Origin: an uncultured Neglectibacter sp.
Lineage (GTDB): Bacteria > Bacillota > Clostridia > Oscillospirales > Acutalibacteraceae
Assembly: GCA_947647615.1 (NCBI GenBank)
Contig: CANSKS010000008.1
Coordinates: forward strand, 1-64,000
DNA: 64,000 nucleotides
Direction of reading: 5' to 3'
In this document: positions 46,586 through 56,035 of the stretch, piece by piece
Layout: each line of letters opens with the position of its first letter
How positions within the stretch are numbered: the stretch's first letter is position 1
Notes under the pieces: model-generated
What the model was told of the DNA's origin: nothing
The model's database searches: none
The model's input: the letters and a program-made list of their open reading frames with translations, nothing else
Made by a program: the position numbers and the translations under genes

Positions 46586-47134
46586 TTAAAGTTTTCCTTG
46601 TTCCACCAGCTTGGCTGTCTTTAACACCCCGATCTGGGTCTTGGCGTCGGGGATTTCGTTATTTAACACCATTTCCACCGCTTTGTCAAGGGGAATCCGC
46701 TCCACTTCAATAAACTCGTCTTCATCCAGGTCCAATTCTCCGGGCTCTCCGGAAGCCCGGCAGGCCCACAGCCGGATGATCTCTCCGCAGTACCCCGGAG
46801 TGGGATACACTTCCCCCAGGGGAATATAGCAGCTGCCCACGGTTCCGGTTTCTTCTTTCTGTTCCCGCTTTATAGCCTCGAAAGGGTCTTCTCCAGGCTC
46901 CAGCTTGCCTGCAGGGAGCTCCAGCAGCACTTGTTTATAAGGGTAGCGGAATTGGCGCACAAAAAGCAGTTCATTTTTTTCTGTGAGAATAGCCACGCTG
47001 ACACCGCCGGGATGTTCTACGACTTCCCGTTTGGAAGCGCTGCCGTTTTCCAACAGCACGTCATCTACATGCACCCGGATAATGCGCCCCCGGAAAATCT
47101 CCTGTTCCTTTTTGGTTTCCTCATATAATTTCAT
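46586..47134 (-). CDS. nudF: Nudix hydrolase, ADP-ribose pyrophosphatase type
   Basis: A 182-residue Nudix protein that hydrolyses ADP-ribose or related dinucleotides. The Nudix box is GKLEPGEDPFEAIKRE followed by QKEETGT. The upstream VAILTEKNELLFVRQFRYP is typical of the ADPRase branch. The track starts 16 codons earlier; AAGGGG precedes the ATG at 47134, which gives the usual N-terminus (KLYEETKKEQEIF). It lies 37 bases after the DUF1015 gene on the same strand and may be co-transcribed with it. Confidence 0.9.
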   Translation of the reverse strand: MKLYEETKKEQEIFRGRIIRVHVDDVLLENGSASKREVVEHPGGVSVAILTEKNELLFVRQFRYPYKQVLLELPAGKLEPGEDPFEAIKREQKEETGTVGSCYIPLGEVYPTPGYCGEIIRLWACRASGEPGELDLDEDEFIEVERIPLDKAVEMVLNNEIPDAKTQIGVLKTAKLVEQGKL

Positions 47135-47171
47135 GGAACCCCTTCTTTCCTGTCGCAGTCTAAAAGATATT

Positions 47172-48458
47172 TCAGCAGTCATCCAAGGCGTTCATAGCAA
47201 GGCCCGTGATGAGCTTCGGATAAAAATAAGTGGATTTTTGGGGCATTTTTTCCCCGTTGGCCGCCACTTCCCCAATTTCCGATACCCGGGTGGGATTCAA
47301 AAGAAAACAGCAGCAGCTTTCCCCCTGCTCCACCGAAGCCTTGGCTTCCTCCATGGAACGGGTGTAGGTGAGATTTTTCTGGTTTGCCATATTTTCCTTA
47401 TCAATCCCAAGGAATTTTTCCAGAATCAAGCTGTGAAGAATCGAGACATCCAGCAGGCGGGAGGCCTGGCTTTTTTCCGGTAAAACTCGCGCCATCACTT
47501 GCGGATCTTTCAGAGTGAGCACTGTCCAAGCACTGCCGTCGTAAAAGCCGAAGGCATGTTTTTCCTCCCGGTAGAGGGTATCCAGCATGACTTTGGTCTC
47601 TTCCAATCCTCCTTGAACGGTAAGGAAAAATTCCTCTTCGCAGGCTTTTAACAGAGTTTGGGGCTGGAAGTCCGGCAGCCCGCGAACCAGCCGGTGGGTG
47701 GGAAATACCACAAGGCCTTCATCGGCCATATCGCAGAGCATCATCATCACATATTCGCTGCCCGGGTTCCAACGGCCTTCTTCCCGGCACCAGTTGCGGT
47801 AGTTGATAGCGGTCTCGTACCGGTGGTGGCCGTCGGCAATATAAAGCTTTCTTCCGGAAAAATCTTCCCGAATGGCCTCTATGGCTGCCGTGTCGTTTAC
47901 CACCCAGAGACGGTGGGTCACTAAGCCGTCGGAAAATTCATACCGGGGAGGGCAGGTTTTGGAAAGATTTTCCAGACGGTTTCGGGTAATATGCGCCTCA
48001 TCCTGGTAAAGGGAGTAGATCTGGCTGAAATTGCAGTTGGTGGCTTTCATCAGGTTCAGCCGGTCGGTTTTGGCCTTGCTCAAGGTTTCTTCATGGGGAA
48101 GCACCACTCCGGTGGAAAAATCCTCTACCCGCACCAAGGCTACCAGGCCCTTGAGCTTTTTCTTTTCCCCATGGTCTACAGCATCCCAGAATTCTTCTTC
48201 ATAAATATAGAATCCCGGTTCCATGTCCCGCTTTAAAATGCCCTGGGAGAGCCAATCTTTCAAAAGGGACCCGGCCTCCCGGTAGGGGTCTTCTCCCCGA
48301 GGAAGCTCCAGGCGAATCACGTTATAGGGGTTTTGCCGCAAATAAGCTTCCCGCTGCTCTTCACTGATGATATCATAGGGCGGACAGGTCAGGTCTTCGA
48401 TATTCCCGGCTTTGGAAAGGTCGTAGCGCAAAGCGTGGAATGGCTTTACCTCTGCCAA
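47172..48458 (-). CDS. DUF1015-family protein
   Basis: A 428-residue protein of the DUF1015 family, conserved in many anaerobes and without an agreed function. Family marks are VKPFHALRYD at the N-terminus, CPPYDIISEEQREAYL, and LYIADGHHRYETAINYR with the DGHHRYE core. The TTG at 48458 follows AGAGGTG at good spacing and starts the protein near the usual KPF motif; the track start is 12 codons earlier. It is likely in one unit with the Nudix gene and is divergent from the Gld-like operon. Confidence 0.85.
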   Translation of the reverse strand: MAEVKPFHALRYDLSKAGNIEDLTCPPYDIISEEQREAYLRQNPYNVIRLELPRGEDPYREAGSLLKDWLSQGILKRDMEPGFYIYEEEFWDAVDHGEKKKLKGLVALVRVEDFSTGVVLPHEETLSKAKTDRLNLMKATNCNFSQIYSLYQDEAHITRNRLENLSKTCPPRYEFSDGLVTHRLWVVNDTAAIEAIREDFSGRKLYIADGHHRYETAINYRNWCREEGRWNPGSEYVMMMLCDMADEGLVVFPTHRLVRGLPDFQPQTLLKACEEEFFLTVQGGLEETKVMLDTLYREEKHAFGFYDGSAWTVLTLKDPQVMARVLPEKSQASRLLDVSILHSLILEKFLGIDKENMANQKNLTYTRSMEEAKASVEQGESCCCFLLNPTRVSEIGEVAANGEKMPQKSTYFYPKLITGLAMNALDDC

Positions 48459-48637
48459 TTCCTCACACCTCTTTCTTTTCGATTTTTTTGCCAATCTATC
48501 TCTTTCATTTTAGCGGTTCCAGGCTCGGCCGTCAAGAAAATCTGGGAAACTTCTAAAAGAATCACGCCTCTTTCACAAAAAGTTCACAGAGAACCGCTAA
48601 ACTAGGAAGGAAATCTGAACGCCAGAGGGGAAAAGTA

Positions 48638-48666
48638 TTGCAAAACTGGTCTCTTTGCGGTACTAT
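48638..48666 (+). promoter_or_regulatory. Promoter of the Gld-like ABC operon
   Basis: TTGCAA and TACTAT are spaced 17 bases, about 80 bases upstream of the ATPase gene. Confidence 0.65.
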
Positions 48667-48750
48667 TAAGCAGTTGGCAGTCAGGGCCGTATAGAGGTTA
48701 GCAAGTGTTATGGCCGAAAAAGAACAAACAAAACAGGAGGAATCACGGAA

Positions 48751-49824
48751 ATGGTAGAGGTCAAAAACCTCACAAAGCGCTATGGCCTGAATATGGCGCT
48801 CAAAGACGTGAGTTTTAAAGTAGAGGAGGGAACGATCGTTGGGTTCCTGGGCCCCAATGGCGCGGGAAAGTCCACAACCATGAATATTATTACCGGTTAC
48901 CTTTCGGCAACTTCCGGCGAAGTGACAGTTTCCGGGAAAAATATTCTGGACGAGCCTAACGAAGTGAAAAAGCTGATCGGGTATCTCCCGGAGCAGCCGC
49001 CTCTTTATTTGGATATGACCGTCAGGGAATACCTGAATTTTATGTATGACCTGAAAAAGGTGAAGCAGCCCAGAGGCAAGCACATCAAAGAGATTTGTGA
49101 AATCACAAAGATAGAGGATGTTTATAACCGGCTCATCGGGAACCTTTCCAAGGGCTACCGGCAGCGTGTGGGCATCGCCCAGGCCCTTTTGGGAAACCCT
49201 CCGGTATTAATTTTGGACGAGCCCACGGTGGGCCTGGATCCAAAGCAGATTATTGAGATCCGCAACCTGATCACCAATCTGGGCCGCAACCATACGGTAA
49301 TCCTCAGTTCTCACATCCTTTCTGAAATACAGGCTGTTTGCCAGCGGATTCTGGTGATCAACCATGGCCAGATCGTAGCCGACGGCGCTACCGACACCCT
49401 GGCCCATGACCTTTCTTCCGACCATCGGCTGGTCTTACGGGTAGAAGCCCCCGAGCGGGAGGCTGTTCATGCCATTCGGGAGCTGGAGCATGTGACGGAA
49501 GTCCAGTCCTTTGGAGAAAAAGAGCCCGGTATTTTTGAACTCAGCGTAGAAGCTGACCCAAACGCAGATGTACGCAAACCTCTTTTCGCCCTTTTGGCCA
49601 GAAAAGGTTGGCCTATGATGTCCCTGAAAAATATGGATCTCACGCTGGAAGACCTGTTCCTGCAGCTGACCAGTACCGATAATGTGTACCAGGAGGAGAA
49701 AGAACAGGAGCAGCAGGCAGCGGCTTCGGTGCAGATCGGTCCGGAGGGTATGGTAGAAGTTTCGGAACCCTCTGCGGAGGAAGTCACGGAAGAAAAGGAA
49801 GAGAAAGGAGAAGAGGAAGCATGA
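48751..49824 (+). CDS. ABC transporter ATPase, GldA/NatA-like
   Basis: A 357-residue ABC ATPase: Walker A GPNGAGKST near residue 36, signature LSKGYRQRVGIAQALLG, and Walker B VLILDEPTVGLDP. A C-terminal domain follows the ATPase and ends in a very acidic tail (EEVTEEKEEKGEEEA), unusual for this family. The set with GldF- and GldG-like proteins resembles the gliding-associated export system of Bacteroidetes, but the type is widespread in clostridia where no gliding is known. It overlaps the permease gene by ATGA. Substrate is unknown. Confidence 0.92.
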   Translation: MVEVKNLTKRYGLNMALKDVSFKVEEGTIVGFLGPNGAGKSTTMNIITGYLSATSGEVTVSGKNILDEPNEVKKLIGYLPEQPPLYLDMTVREYLNFMYDLKKVKQPRGKHIKEICEITKIEDVYNRLIGNLSKGYRQRVGIAQALLGNPPVLILDEPTVGLDPKQIIEIRNLITNLGRNHTVILSSHILSEIQAVCQRILVINHGQIVADGATDTLAHDLSSDHRLVLRVEAPEREAVHAIRELEHVTEVQSFGEKEPGIFELSVEADPNADVRKPLFALLARKGWPMMSLKNMDLTLEDLFLQLTSTDNVYQEEKEQEQQAAASVQIGPEGMVEVSEPSAEEVTEEKEEKGEEEA

Positions 49825-50525
49825 AAGCTGTTTTTAAGCGGGAGCTCCGGTCCTATTTTGCCTCTCCCATTGGTTATGTGTGTGTGGCGGCGCTGCTGGC
49901 CCTTTACGGGTACATTTATTTTCAGGTAATGGCCAGCGGTTCCTCCAGCAATATTTCTGCCCTTTATGCCAGCATGTTTACCTTTTCCATGATGGTGATT
50001 CCCATTATCACCATGCGCAGTATGTCAGACGACCAGAAGAACAAGACCGACCAAGCCCTGCTCACTGCGCCGGTGAGCACCATTTCCATTGTTACAGGGA
50101 AATTTTTGGCTTGCTTCTTCGTATATTTTCTGGCTTCCACTTTGGGGCTGCTGCCCGCGGTGGCACTCACCTTTTTTGCCTCGCCTCCCTGGGGCATGAT
50201 TTTGGGAAATTACCTTGGCACTTTGCTTTACGGGGGCGCTATGGTGGCTATAGGTGTGTTTGTTTCCAGCCTCACTGTCAGCCAGATCATCGCGGCTATT
50301 GTGACCTTTGCCATTTCCGTATTTTTAATGATGATCGACGCCCTGACGGCAAGTCTCTCCAACACATGGCTTTCTGCCGTCGTGTCCTGGCTTTCCTTCC
50401 AGTCTCGCTATACTCCTTTTACACAAGGGCTGTTTAATATTCCCAGTGCGGTGTTCTTTCTGAGTGTGATGGCCGTATTCATCTTTCTCACGGCCCGTAA
50501 GGTAGAAAGCCGCCGCTGGAGCTGA
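49821..50525 (+). CDS. ABC-2 transporter permease, GldF-like
   Basis: A 234-residue membrane protein with about six segments. It begins AVFKRELRSYFASPIGYVC, the typical N-terminus of GldF-type permeases, and carries ITMRSMSDDQKNKTDQALLT, the loop that faces the ATPase. It overlaps the ATPase by four bases and lies 26 bases before the GldG-like gene. Confidence 0.92.
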   Translation: MKAVFKRELRSYFASPIGYVCVAALLALYGYIYFQVMASGSSSNISALYASMFTFSMMVIPIITMRSMSDDQKNKTDQALLTAPVSTISIVTGKFLACFFVYFLASTLGLLPAVALTFFASPPWGMILGNYLGTLLYGGAMVAIGVFVSSLTVSQIIAAIVTFAISVFLMMIDALTASLSNTWLSAVVSWLSFQSRYTPFTQGLFNIPSAVFFLSVMAVFIFLTARKVESRRWS

Positions 50526-50550
50526 GCTTGGGAAAGGAAGGAACAAAAAG

Positions 50551-52062
50551 ATGAAGAATAACAACACGGCAAAGAAAAGCTCCTTTGGCAGCTTTATAAA
50601 AAGTAATAAATTTAAAAGAGGCGGCATGGCCACATTAATGAGCGTGGTATTTATCGCCATTGTAGTGGTGCTGAATATTTTGATCACCGCCCTTTCCAAC
50701 CGGTTTCCCTCCATGAATTTTGATATGACGGCCCAAGGCCTCAACACCCTTTCGGACCAGGCCCTGGAGATCGCAAGAGGAGTGGAAAACACAACAGAGA
50801 TCTTCTTTATTGGCGAAGAGGATAAGATCCGGAAAGACCAGATTTATTCCGGGTACGGCTTCCAATACAGCCAGGTGGCCAATTTGGCCGAACGACTTCA
50901 GGAGGCGAACTCAAAGATTTCCGTAAGGTTTATTGACCCAGATGCGAACCCGGACTTCATGAATACCTATGCGGAAGATTCGCTTTCCACGGGCTCTGTG
51001 GTAGTTCGTACGGAAAAGCGCCATAGAGTGCTCACCATAAACGACTTGTTTGTAAAAAGTACAAACCAGGCTACGGGAAGATCAGAAACCTATTCTATCG
51101 CCGACAGTGCCCTGGCGGGCGCTTTGGAGGCGGTGAACCTGGAAAATGTGCCTGTTGTGGCGGTAGCTACCGGCCACAACGAGCTCCTTACCAGCAGCGC
51201 AAGATCGGGCTTAGATAACCTGCTGGAACGGGAAAACTTTGAGGTGCAGGAGGTAAACCTCCTGACAGATGAGATCCCCGCAGAGGCCCAGGTGCTCATG
51301 CTTCCCACCCCCTCTACCGATTACACCGATGCTGAAATTGAAAAGATGAAGGTCTTTTTGTCGGCAGAGGCCTCTGACCTGGACCGTACGATTTTTGTCA
51401 CCAGCTATTATTCCCAGGGAGAGCTGCCCAAGCTGGCCGCTTTCCTGGAAGAGTGGGGCGTGAAGGTAGAGCCCAGCGTAGTGGCGGAAACAGAAAGCTC
51501 CCAAGTATTTGCCGCCGACGCCAGCTATATTTTTGCCAAGTCTGCGGAAGAAGTCCTCACAGATAACGATTACAACCTGCTGGTGGCCCCCCTCACCTCC
51601 CCCATTTCCCTGTATTTTACCGCCAACGACGATATTTCCGTGAAGAAGCTGTGGGTTTCTTCCGACAGTGCCTATGCCGTCACCGGGGAGGATAGTCAGG
51701 AGGACCCGAAAACCGGAGAACAGGTGCTGGCCACTATGTCCAGCAAGCTGATACAGCCGGGCAACAACACCTATATTTATAAAAATGTGGTGGTGTTCGG
51801 TAACTCCCTGTCCTTTACCGAATCCTTTTTGAGCAATACCTTCGGGAACAGGGCCTATGTGTCCGACCTGTTCCACGAGATCACCAAGACAGACGACAGC
51901 GCGTTAAGCGTTTCTACGGAGCGGGTTCAGACCAGCACGGTAGATATTGTGCTCTCTGTGAATACGGTTATCATTTTGGGGCTCTGGGTTTTCACCATTG
52001 CCATCCCTGTGATCATCTTAATTGTGGGCTTGGTGGTATTCCTGAAGAGGAGGCACCTGTAA
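50551..52062 (+). CDS. GldG-like ABC accessory protein
   Basis: A 503-residue protein with an N-terminal membrane segment (about 28-48), a large extracellular domain with a GldG/ABC_transp_aux pattern (VPVVAVATGHNE, LMLPTPSTDYTDAEIEKM) and a C-terminal membrane helix ending in KRRHL. It is probably held outside the cell next to the permease. The function of such proteins in Firmicutes is not established. The gene lies four bases before the DUF4340 gene. Confidence 0.88.
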   Translation: MKNNNTAKKSSFGSFIKSNKFKRGGMATLMSVVFIAIVVVLNILITALSNRFPSMNFDMTAQGLNTLSDQALEIARGVENTTEIFFIGEEDKIRKDQIYSGYGFQYSQVANLAERLQEANSKISVRFIDPDANPDFMNTYAEDSLSTGSVVVRTEKRHRVLTINDLFVKSTNQATGRSETYSIADSALAGALEAVNLENVPVVAVATGHNELLTSSARSGLDNLLERENFEVQEVNLLTDEIPAEAQVLMLPTPSTDYTDAEIEKMKVFLSAEASDLDRTIFVTSYYSQGELPKLAAFLEEWGVKVEPSVVAETESSQVFAADASYIFAKSAEEVLTDNDYNLLVAPLTSPISLYFTANDDISVKKLWVSSDSAYAVTGEDSQEDPKTGEQVLATMSSKLIQPGNNTYIYKNVVVFGNSLSFTESFLSNTFGNRAYVSDLFHEITKTDDSALSVSTERVQTSTVDIVLSVNTVIILGLWVFTIAIPVIILIVGLVVFLKRRHL

Positions 52063-52066
52063 ACCT

Positions 52067-53578
52067 ATGAAAAAGACCACAAGAAATCTTTTGATCATGC
52101 TGGCGGTGCTGGTAGTGCTGGGCGGTACTGCCGCCGCCCTGTGGTGGCTTCCCGGTGGGGAGCCGGAAGAAGAAAGCTCCGCCATCGATTATTCGGTAGA
52201 AACGGAACCGGTGATCGCCCGAACCAGCGAAGAGGTTGCCTCTATCACGGTAAAAAATGCCGAGGGTACCTATGAAATGCTGCCCCTGGAAGCGGAAACG
52301 GAAGCTTCCGCCTCTTCCGAGACAGACTCGGAGGCTGAGCCGGAGATCGATTTTACCATAAAAGGCTTAGAAGATTACAACCTGAATGGCTCGACAGTCA
52401 CCACCCTGGCGAAAAGCCTGCTTTCTATAAACGCTTCCCGGAACCTGGGAGCAAAGGAAAACTTAGAGGATTTTGGCCTTTCGGGAGACGGCCAGGCAAA
52501 GGTTGAGCTCCACTATAAGAGCGGTGAGACCGATACCTTCCTTGTTGGCAACGACGCTGGGGGGAACACAGGTAAGTACCTTTTAAAGGATGGCTCCGTC
52601 TATGTGGTAGCCGGGTTGAACGCCGGTTTGCTGGAAAGCCGGTTAAGCTTTTTAAATACCAGTGTGTACGCCGTGGCCGACCTGACAGAAGAGAGCACCG
52701 ACAGCGAAGGCTCCGCCTCCGAAACCGTAGTGCCCGACATCGTTTACAGCATGAAGCTTTCCGGCAGCAACTTCCCGGAAGAGATTGTGCTGAATTACGA
52801 TTCCAACCGCATGAGCAGTTACCTGATCACTTCCCCGGTGGTGGCGGAATCCGGTACCAACGCCTTTAGCGAAATTATTACGGCTCTGAAGAGCCTTTCC
52901 GCCAATAGAGTGGCTGCCATCGGCGTTTCAAAAGAGAGTTTGGCAGAGTATGGGCTCCAGGAGCCCTTTGCCAAAATAGAATTCGACATGAACGGTGAAA
53001 AGCATGTCTTGGCCGTGAGCGAAAGCAATTCCGAGGGCAACCGCTTCCTGGTGGCCGACAGCTCCGACGTGATCTATGAGGTTGCGGGGGATACCGTGGC
53101 AACCTGGGCGGAGACCTCCCTCATGCAGCTGCGGATGAGCTATATTTGGCTTCCCAATATCAAAGAAGTCAATGAGCTTTCGCTGACTTACAGCGGTGGA
53201 ACCAGCAATTACCATATCACTCGGGTTGTCAACGAAGAAAAATCTACAGAGGAAAATCCTGAGTACGACTTGGCCATCAAGTCCGGCACCGGGAAGGAAA
53301 TCGATTATACCAATTATCAGGGCTTCTACCAGCAGTTGATTTCTATTGCCGTTTTCAGTACCGATCCTGCAGAGTATTCCGGCGAGCCTGTCCTGCGGGC
53401 GGAGTACGGGTATTTTGATGGGCAGGAGCCCACCCTGGTGGAATTTTATGCCATCAAAGACCAAGACCGTTACGCAGTAGAGCTGAACGGCGGCTATTCC
53501 GGCCAGGTCCGTAAAGCTTCGGTGGACCATGTCATAGAGCTGATCGAGAAGTTGAATAACAACGAGGCTACCAAGTAA
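52067..53578 (+). CDS. DUF4340-domain membrane-anchored protein
   Basis: A 503-residue protein with one N-terminal membrane segment (LLIMLAVLVVLGGTAAALWW), then a long extracellular region. Two alike halves can be seen, each with LEDFGLSGDGQAKVELHYKSG- or LAEYGLQEPFAKIEFDMNG-type stretches, which are DUF4340 features. It ends the four-gene Gld-like operon. The pairing of GldG-like and DUF4340 proteins suggests that they form an extracellular complex with the permease, which is inference. Confidence 0.85.
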   Translation: MKKTTRNLLIMLAVLVVLGGTAAALWWLPGGEPEEESSAIDYSVETEPVIARTSEEVASITVKNAEGTYEMLPLEAETEASASSETDSEAEPEIDFTIKGLEDYNLNGSTVTTLAKSLLSINASRNLGAKENLEDFGLSGDGQAKVELHYKSGETDTFLVGNDAGGNTGKYLLKDGSVYVVAGLNAGLLESRLSFLNTSVYAVADLTEESTDSEGSASETVVPDIVYSMKLSGSNFPEEIVLNYDSNRMSSYLITSPVVAESGTNAFSEIITALKSLSANRVAAIGVSKESLAEYGLQEPFAKIEFDMNGEKHVLAVSESNSEGNRFLVADSSDVIYEVAGDTVATWAETSLMQLRMSYIWLPNIKEVNELSLTYSGGTSNYHITRVVNEEKSTEENPEYDLAIKSGTGKEIDYTNYQGFYQQLISIAVFSTDPAEYSGEPVLRAEYGYFDGQEPTLVEFYAIKDQDRYAVELNGGYSGQVRKASVDHVIELIEKLNNNEATK

Positions 53579-53588
53579 TACGAGTTTT

Positions 53589-53624
53589 CCTGCGGGCTTT
53601 CCGGGTTTCCGGAAGGCTCGCGGG
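53589..53624 (+). terminator. Probable terminator of the Gld-like operon
   Basis: The stem CCTGCG...TTTCCGG pairs with CCGGAAG...CGCGGG, followed by CTTGTCTTT. The stem is long, but the T tract is weak. Confidence 0.5.
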
Positions 53625-53693
53625 CTTGTCTTTATCAAGCGGTCTTATTTGGAAAGTTTAAAACAGGTAAAATAAAGGAAGGAGCGAAAGGTT

Positions 53694-54719
53694 ATGAAAA
53701 AATGGTGGACGAGATTAGTCGCGCTTTTGCTGGCATGCGGTATGCTGGCGGGCTGCGCCGGTAAACAGCCCGCCCCCTCCCCTTCTCTGGTAACGGAAAA
53801 AGATAACGGCAAACAGGAGCCCTACCAAATTGGGCTGTTGCAGTACCGGGAAACGAACGATCTCAACAGTGTCCGCGAGGCCTTTATGAGCCGTTTGGAA
53901 GAATGGGGCTACGATGACGCTCAGGTGGTGATCGACTACCAAAACGCGGAAGGTCAAAAGGACAAAGCCGCTTCTATTTGTAAGCAGTTCGTAAAGGACG
54001 GGGCCGATATGATCGTGGCCCTTTCTACGCCCGCAGCCCAGGAGGCTGTAGCGGCAGTACAGAATACCAATATCCGGGTGGTATTCGCCGGCGAAAACAA
54101 CGCGGAAACCACCTTGGGAATAAAGAATTCCGATAGGCCGGAGGGCAATATTACCGGGGTGGCCGGTCAAATTCCGGTATCTCAGACCATAGATCTGGCG
54201 TTGAAGGGGAATGCTGGGCTAAAAAAGCTGGGACTGCTCTATAGTGGGGGCGAGACCAGTGTCAATGCGGTGCTAGAAGAAGCGAGATCCTACTGTAATG
54301 GTAAGGGAGTTGAAATAGCCGAAAAAGCGGTGAACTCCGACGGAGAAATCCCTCAAGCTGCCGCCCAGCTGTGTGCCGAAACCGACGCACTGCTCACCGT
54401 TGCGGATGACGCCCTGGCGGCTGCTGCGTCCAAAATAGCGGAAGAAGCCAAAAAGGCGAAAAAGCCTTGGTATGCCGGTTCTGCTTCCCTGGTGCGGGAA
54501 GGCGCGCTGGCGGCAGTAGGACTTGACTATAGCGAATTGGGAAGAACCGCCGCCGATATGGCAGTAGAGCTCATGGCTGGCAAGCAGGTTTCCCAGGTGC
54601 CGGTGGAATTCTTACGGACAGGCGAGATTTATTTTAACCAAGAGACCCAGGCCGAATTGGATATCACCTTTTCGGAAGAAGTGATGCGGGAAGCCAACTT
54701 CATGGTAAAGGAAGCTTAA
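53694..54719 (+). CDS. ABC transporter substrate-binding lipoprotein, TrpX-like
   Basis: A 341-residue lipoprotein of the ABC_sub_bind (PF04392) group. The lipobox is LAGC near residue 22. The mature part begins YQIGLLQYRETNDLNSVREA and contains ADMIVALSTPAAQEAV and GKQVSQVPVEF. Related proteins bind aromatic amino acids or other small ligands. The cognate permease and ATPase are not adjacent, which is unusual because such genes normally precede them. AAGGAAGGAG is upstream of the ATG. It is monocistronic, with a terminator-like stem before it. Confidence 0.88.
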   Translation: MKKWWTRLVALLLACGMLAGCAGKQPAPSPSLVTEKDNGKQEPYQIGLLQYRETNDLNSVREAFMSRLEEWGYDDAQVVIDYQNAEGQKDKAASICKQFVKDGADMIVALSTPAAQEAVAAVQNTNIRVVFAGENNAETTLGIKNSDRPEGNITGVAGQIPVSQTIDLALKGNAGLKKLGLLYSGGETSVNAVLEEARSYCNGKGVEIAEKAVNSDGEIPQAAAQLCAETDALLTVADDALAAAASKIAEEAKKAKKPWYAGSASLVREGALAAVGLDYSELGRTAADMAVELMAGKQVSQVPVEFLRTGEIYFNQETQAELDITFSEEVMREANFMVKEA

Positions 54720-54847
54720 GTCGGAGCCAGACGACGCTTCTCCCTGCAAAAAAGTAAAATAGAAACCGAGAAAACAGGAGCTAGACATAAGAAAACAGGA
54801 GATTACGAGAGTATATGGCGGACAAATTAAAAAATACAGAAAAACAG

Positions 54848-54876
54848 TTGACACAGGGAAACTCTTGTGTTATGCT
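54848..54876 (+). promoter_or_regulatory. rplM promoter
   Basis: TTGACA and TATGCT are spaced 17 bases. The start site at about 54883 gives a leader of about 95 bases. Confidence 0.85.
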
Positions 54877-54882
54877 GTAAAG

Positions 54883-54976
54883 GCGCTCTGGGAAGGCTCG
54901 TTGCCTCAAAAGCGTGATTTTCTTTGTTTGGCATAAGTTTGGAATAAAGATGGAAAAAAGTTGGAGGTAAAACGCT
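54883..54976 (+). promoter_or_regulatory. Possible L13 autoregulatory leader
   Basis: The leader is long for a Firmicute mRNA and begins with a GC-rich section that can fold around AGGCTCGTTGCCT. Bacillus rplM carries a known L13 leader in the same place. Base pairing here was only inspected by eye. Confidence 0.4.
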
Positions 54977-55405
54977 ATGTCTACTTATATGCCCAAAGCC
55001 GGCCAGGTTGACCGCAAATGGTATGTAATCGACGCCGCCGGCAAGCCTTTGGGCCGTGTAGCGGCACAGGCCGCCGTTTTGTTGCGCGGCAAGCATAAGC
55101 CCACCTTTGCCCCTCATGTTGACTGCGGTGACCATGTGATCATCATCAACTGTAAGGATGCAGTCCTTACTGGAGGTAAAGAGCAGAAGAAATACTACTA
55201 CCGTCACACCGGGTATGTGGGCCATCTGAAGGCGGTTCGGTACGATACCCTGATGAAGACAAAACCGGAGCTGGCCATGGAATTGGCAGTAAAGGGTATG
55301 ATCCCTTCCAATGTTATTGGCCGTAACGCGCTGGGCAGGCTTCGCGCCTATGCTGGCAGCGAGCATAAGCACGCTGCCCAAAAACCCGCCCAGTGGAATA
55401 TGTGA
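54977..55405 (+). CDS. rplM: 50S ribosomal protein L13
   Basis: A 142-residue L13. It shows RKWYVIDAAGKPLGRVAAQA at the N-terminus and KGMIPSNVIGRNALGRLRAY near the end, the family signature. GGAGGT precedes the ATG. It lies 16 bases before rpsI in the standard pair. Confidence 0.98.
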   Translation: MSTYMPKAGQVDRKWYVIDAAGKPLGRVAAQAAVLLRGKHKPTFAPHVDCGDHVIIINCKDAVLTGGKEQKKYYYRHTGYVGHLKAVRYDTLMKTKPELAMELAVKGMIPSNVIGRNALGRLRAYAGSEHKHAAQKPAQWNM

Positions 55406-55421
55406 GAGGAGGACGTAAACT

Positions 55422-55823
55422 ATGTACGAGACTGCACCTTATTTCTACGGCACGGGCAGAAGAAAAAGCTCTGTGGCCAGAGTTAGGATTTATCAAGGCA
55501 CAGGCAAGGTAACGATCAATGACCGGGATATTGACGATTATTTTGGCCTGGATACTCTGAAGTATATTGTCCGTCAGCCTCTGGTTCTTACAGAGACCGA
55601 CCAAAAGTTTGACATTGTATGCCGGGTTTCCGGCGGCGGTGTTACCGGCCAGGCCGGTGCCATCCGTCACGGCGTTGCTCGGGCTTTGCTTCAATACGAT
55701 GGCGAGAACCTTCGTGCCACCTTGAAAAAAGCGGGTTTCCTGACTCGTGACCCCAGAATGAAGGAAAGAAAAAAGTACGGCCTCAAGGCCGCACGCCGCG
55801 CTCCCCAGTTCTCCAAGAGATAA
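55422..55823 (+). CDS. rpsI: 30S ribosomal protein S9
   Basis: A 133-residue S9. The start [20 protein letters not shown] and the end [20 protein letters not shown] carry the conserved basic tail that reaches the P-site tRNA. Co-transcribed with rplM. Confidence 0.98.
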   Translation: MYETAPYFYGTGRRKSSVARVRIYQGTGKVTINDRDIDDYFGLDTLKYIVRQPLVLTETDQKFDIVCRVSGGGVTGQAGAIRHGVARALLQYDGENLRATLKKAGFLTRDPRMKERKKYGLKAARRAPQFSKR

Positions 55824-55876
55824 TTGGCTGCAAGGCACAGGCTGGTATTTTTGTTGGAAAATCGAATACCGTACAA

Positions 55877-55912
55877 AACCTCTCGGGTTTTTCCGAGAGG
55901 TTTTTCATTTTG
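55877..55912 (+). terminator. rplM-rpsI terminator
   Basis: AAACCTCTCGG pairs with CCGAGAGGTTT, and TTTCATTTT follows. Confidence 0.9.
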
Positions 55913-55976
55913 AACCATTTTTTGAACCAAGAACAGTAGGTTGCTCTATAGGAAAATCATGTTTGCTGGGATACCA

Positions 55977-56005
55977 TTGTTTTTCTATGGAGATTGCTTT
56001 ATAAT
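55977..56005 (+). promoter_or_regulatory. Promoter of the TIGR04076 gene
   Basis: TTGTTT and TATAAT are spaced 17 bases, about 30 bases upstream of the start codon. Confidence 0.6.
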
Positions 56006-56035
56006 TACTACTGGCCAATTTAGTGGAGGAAAAAC

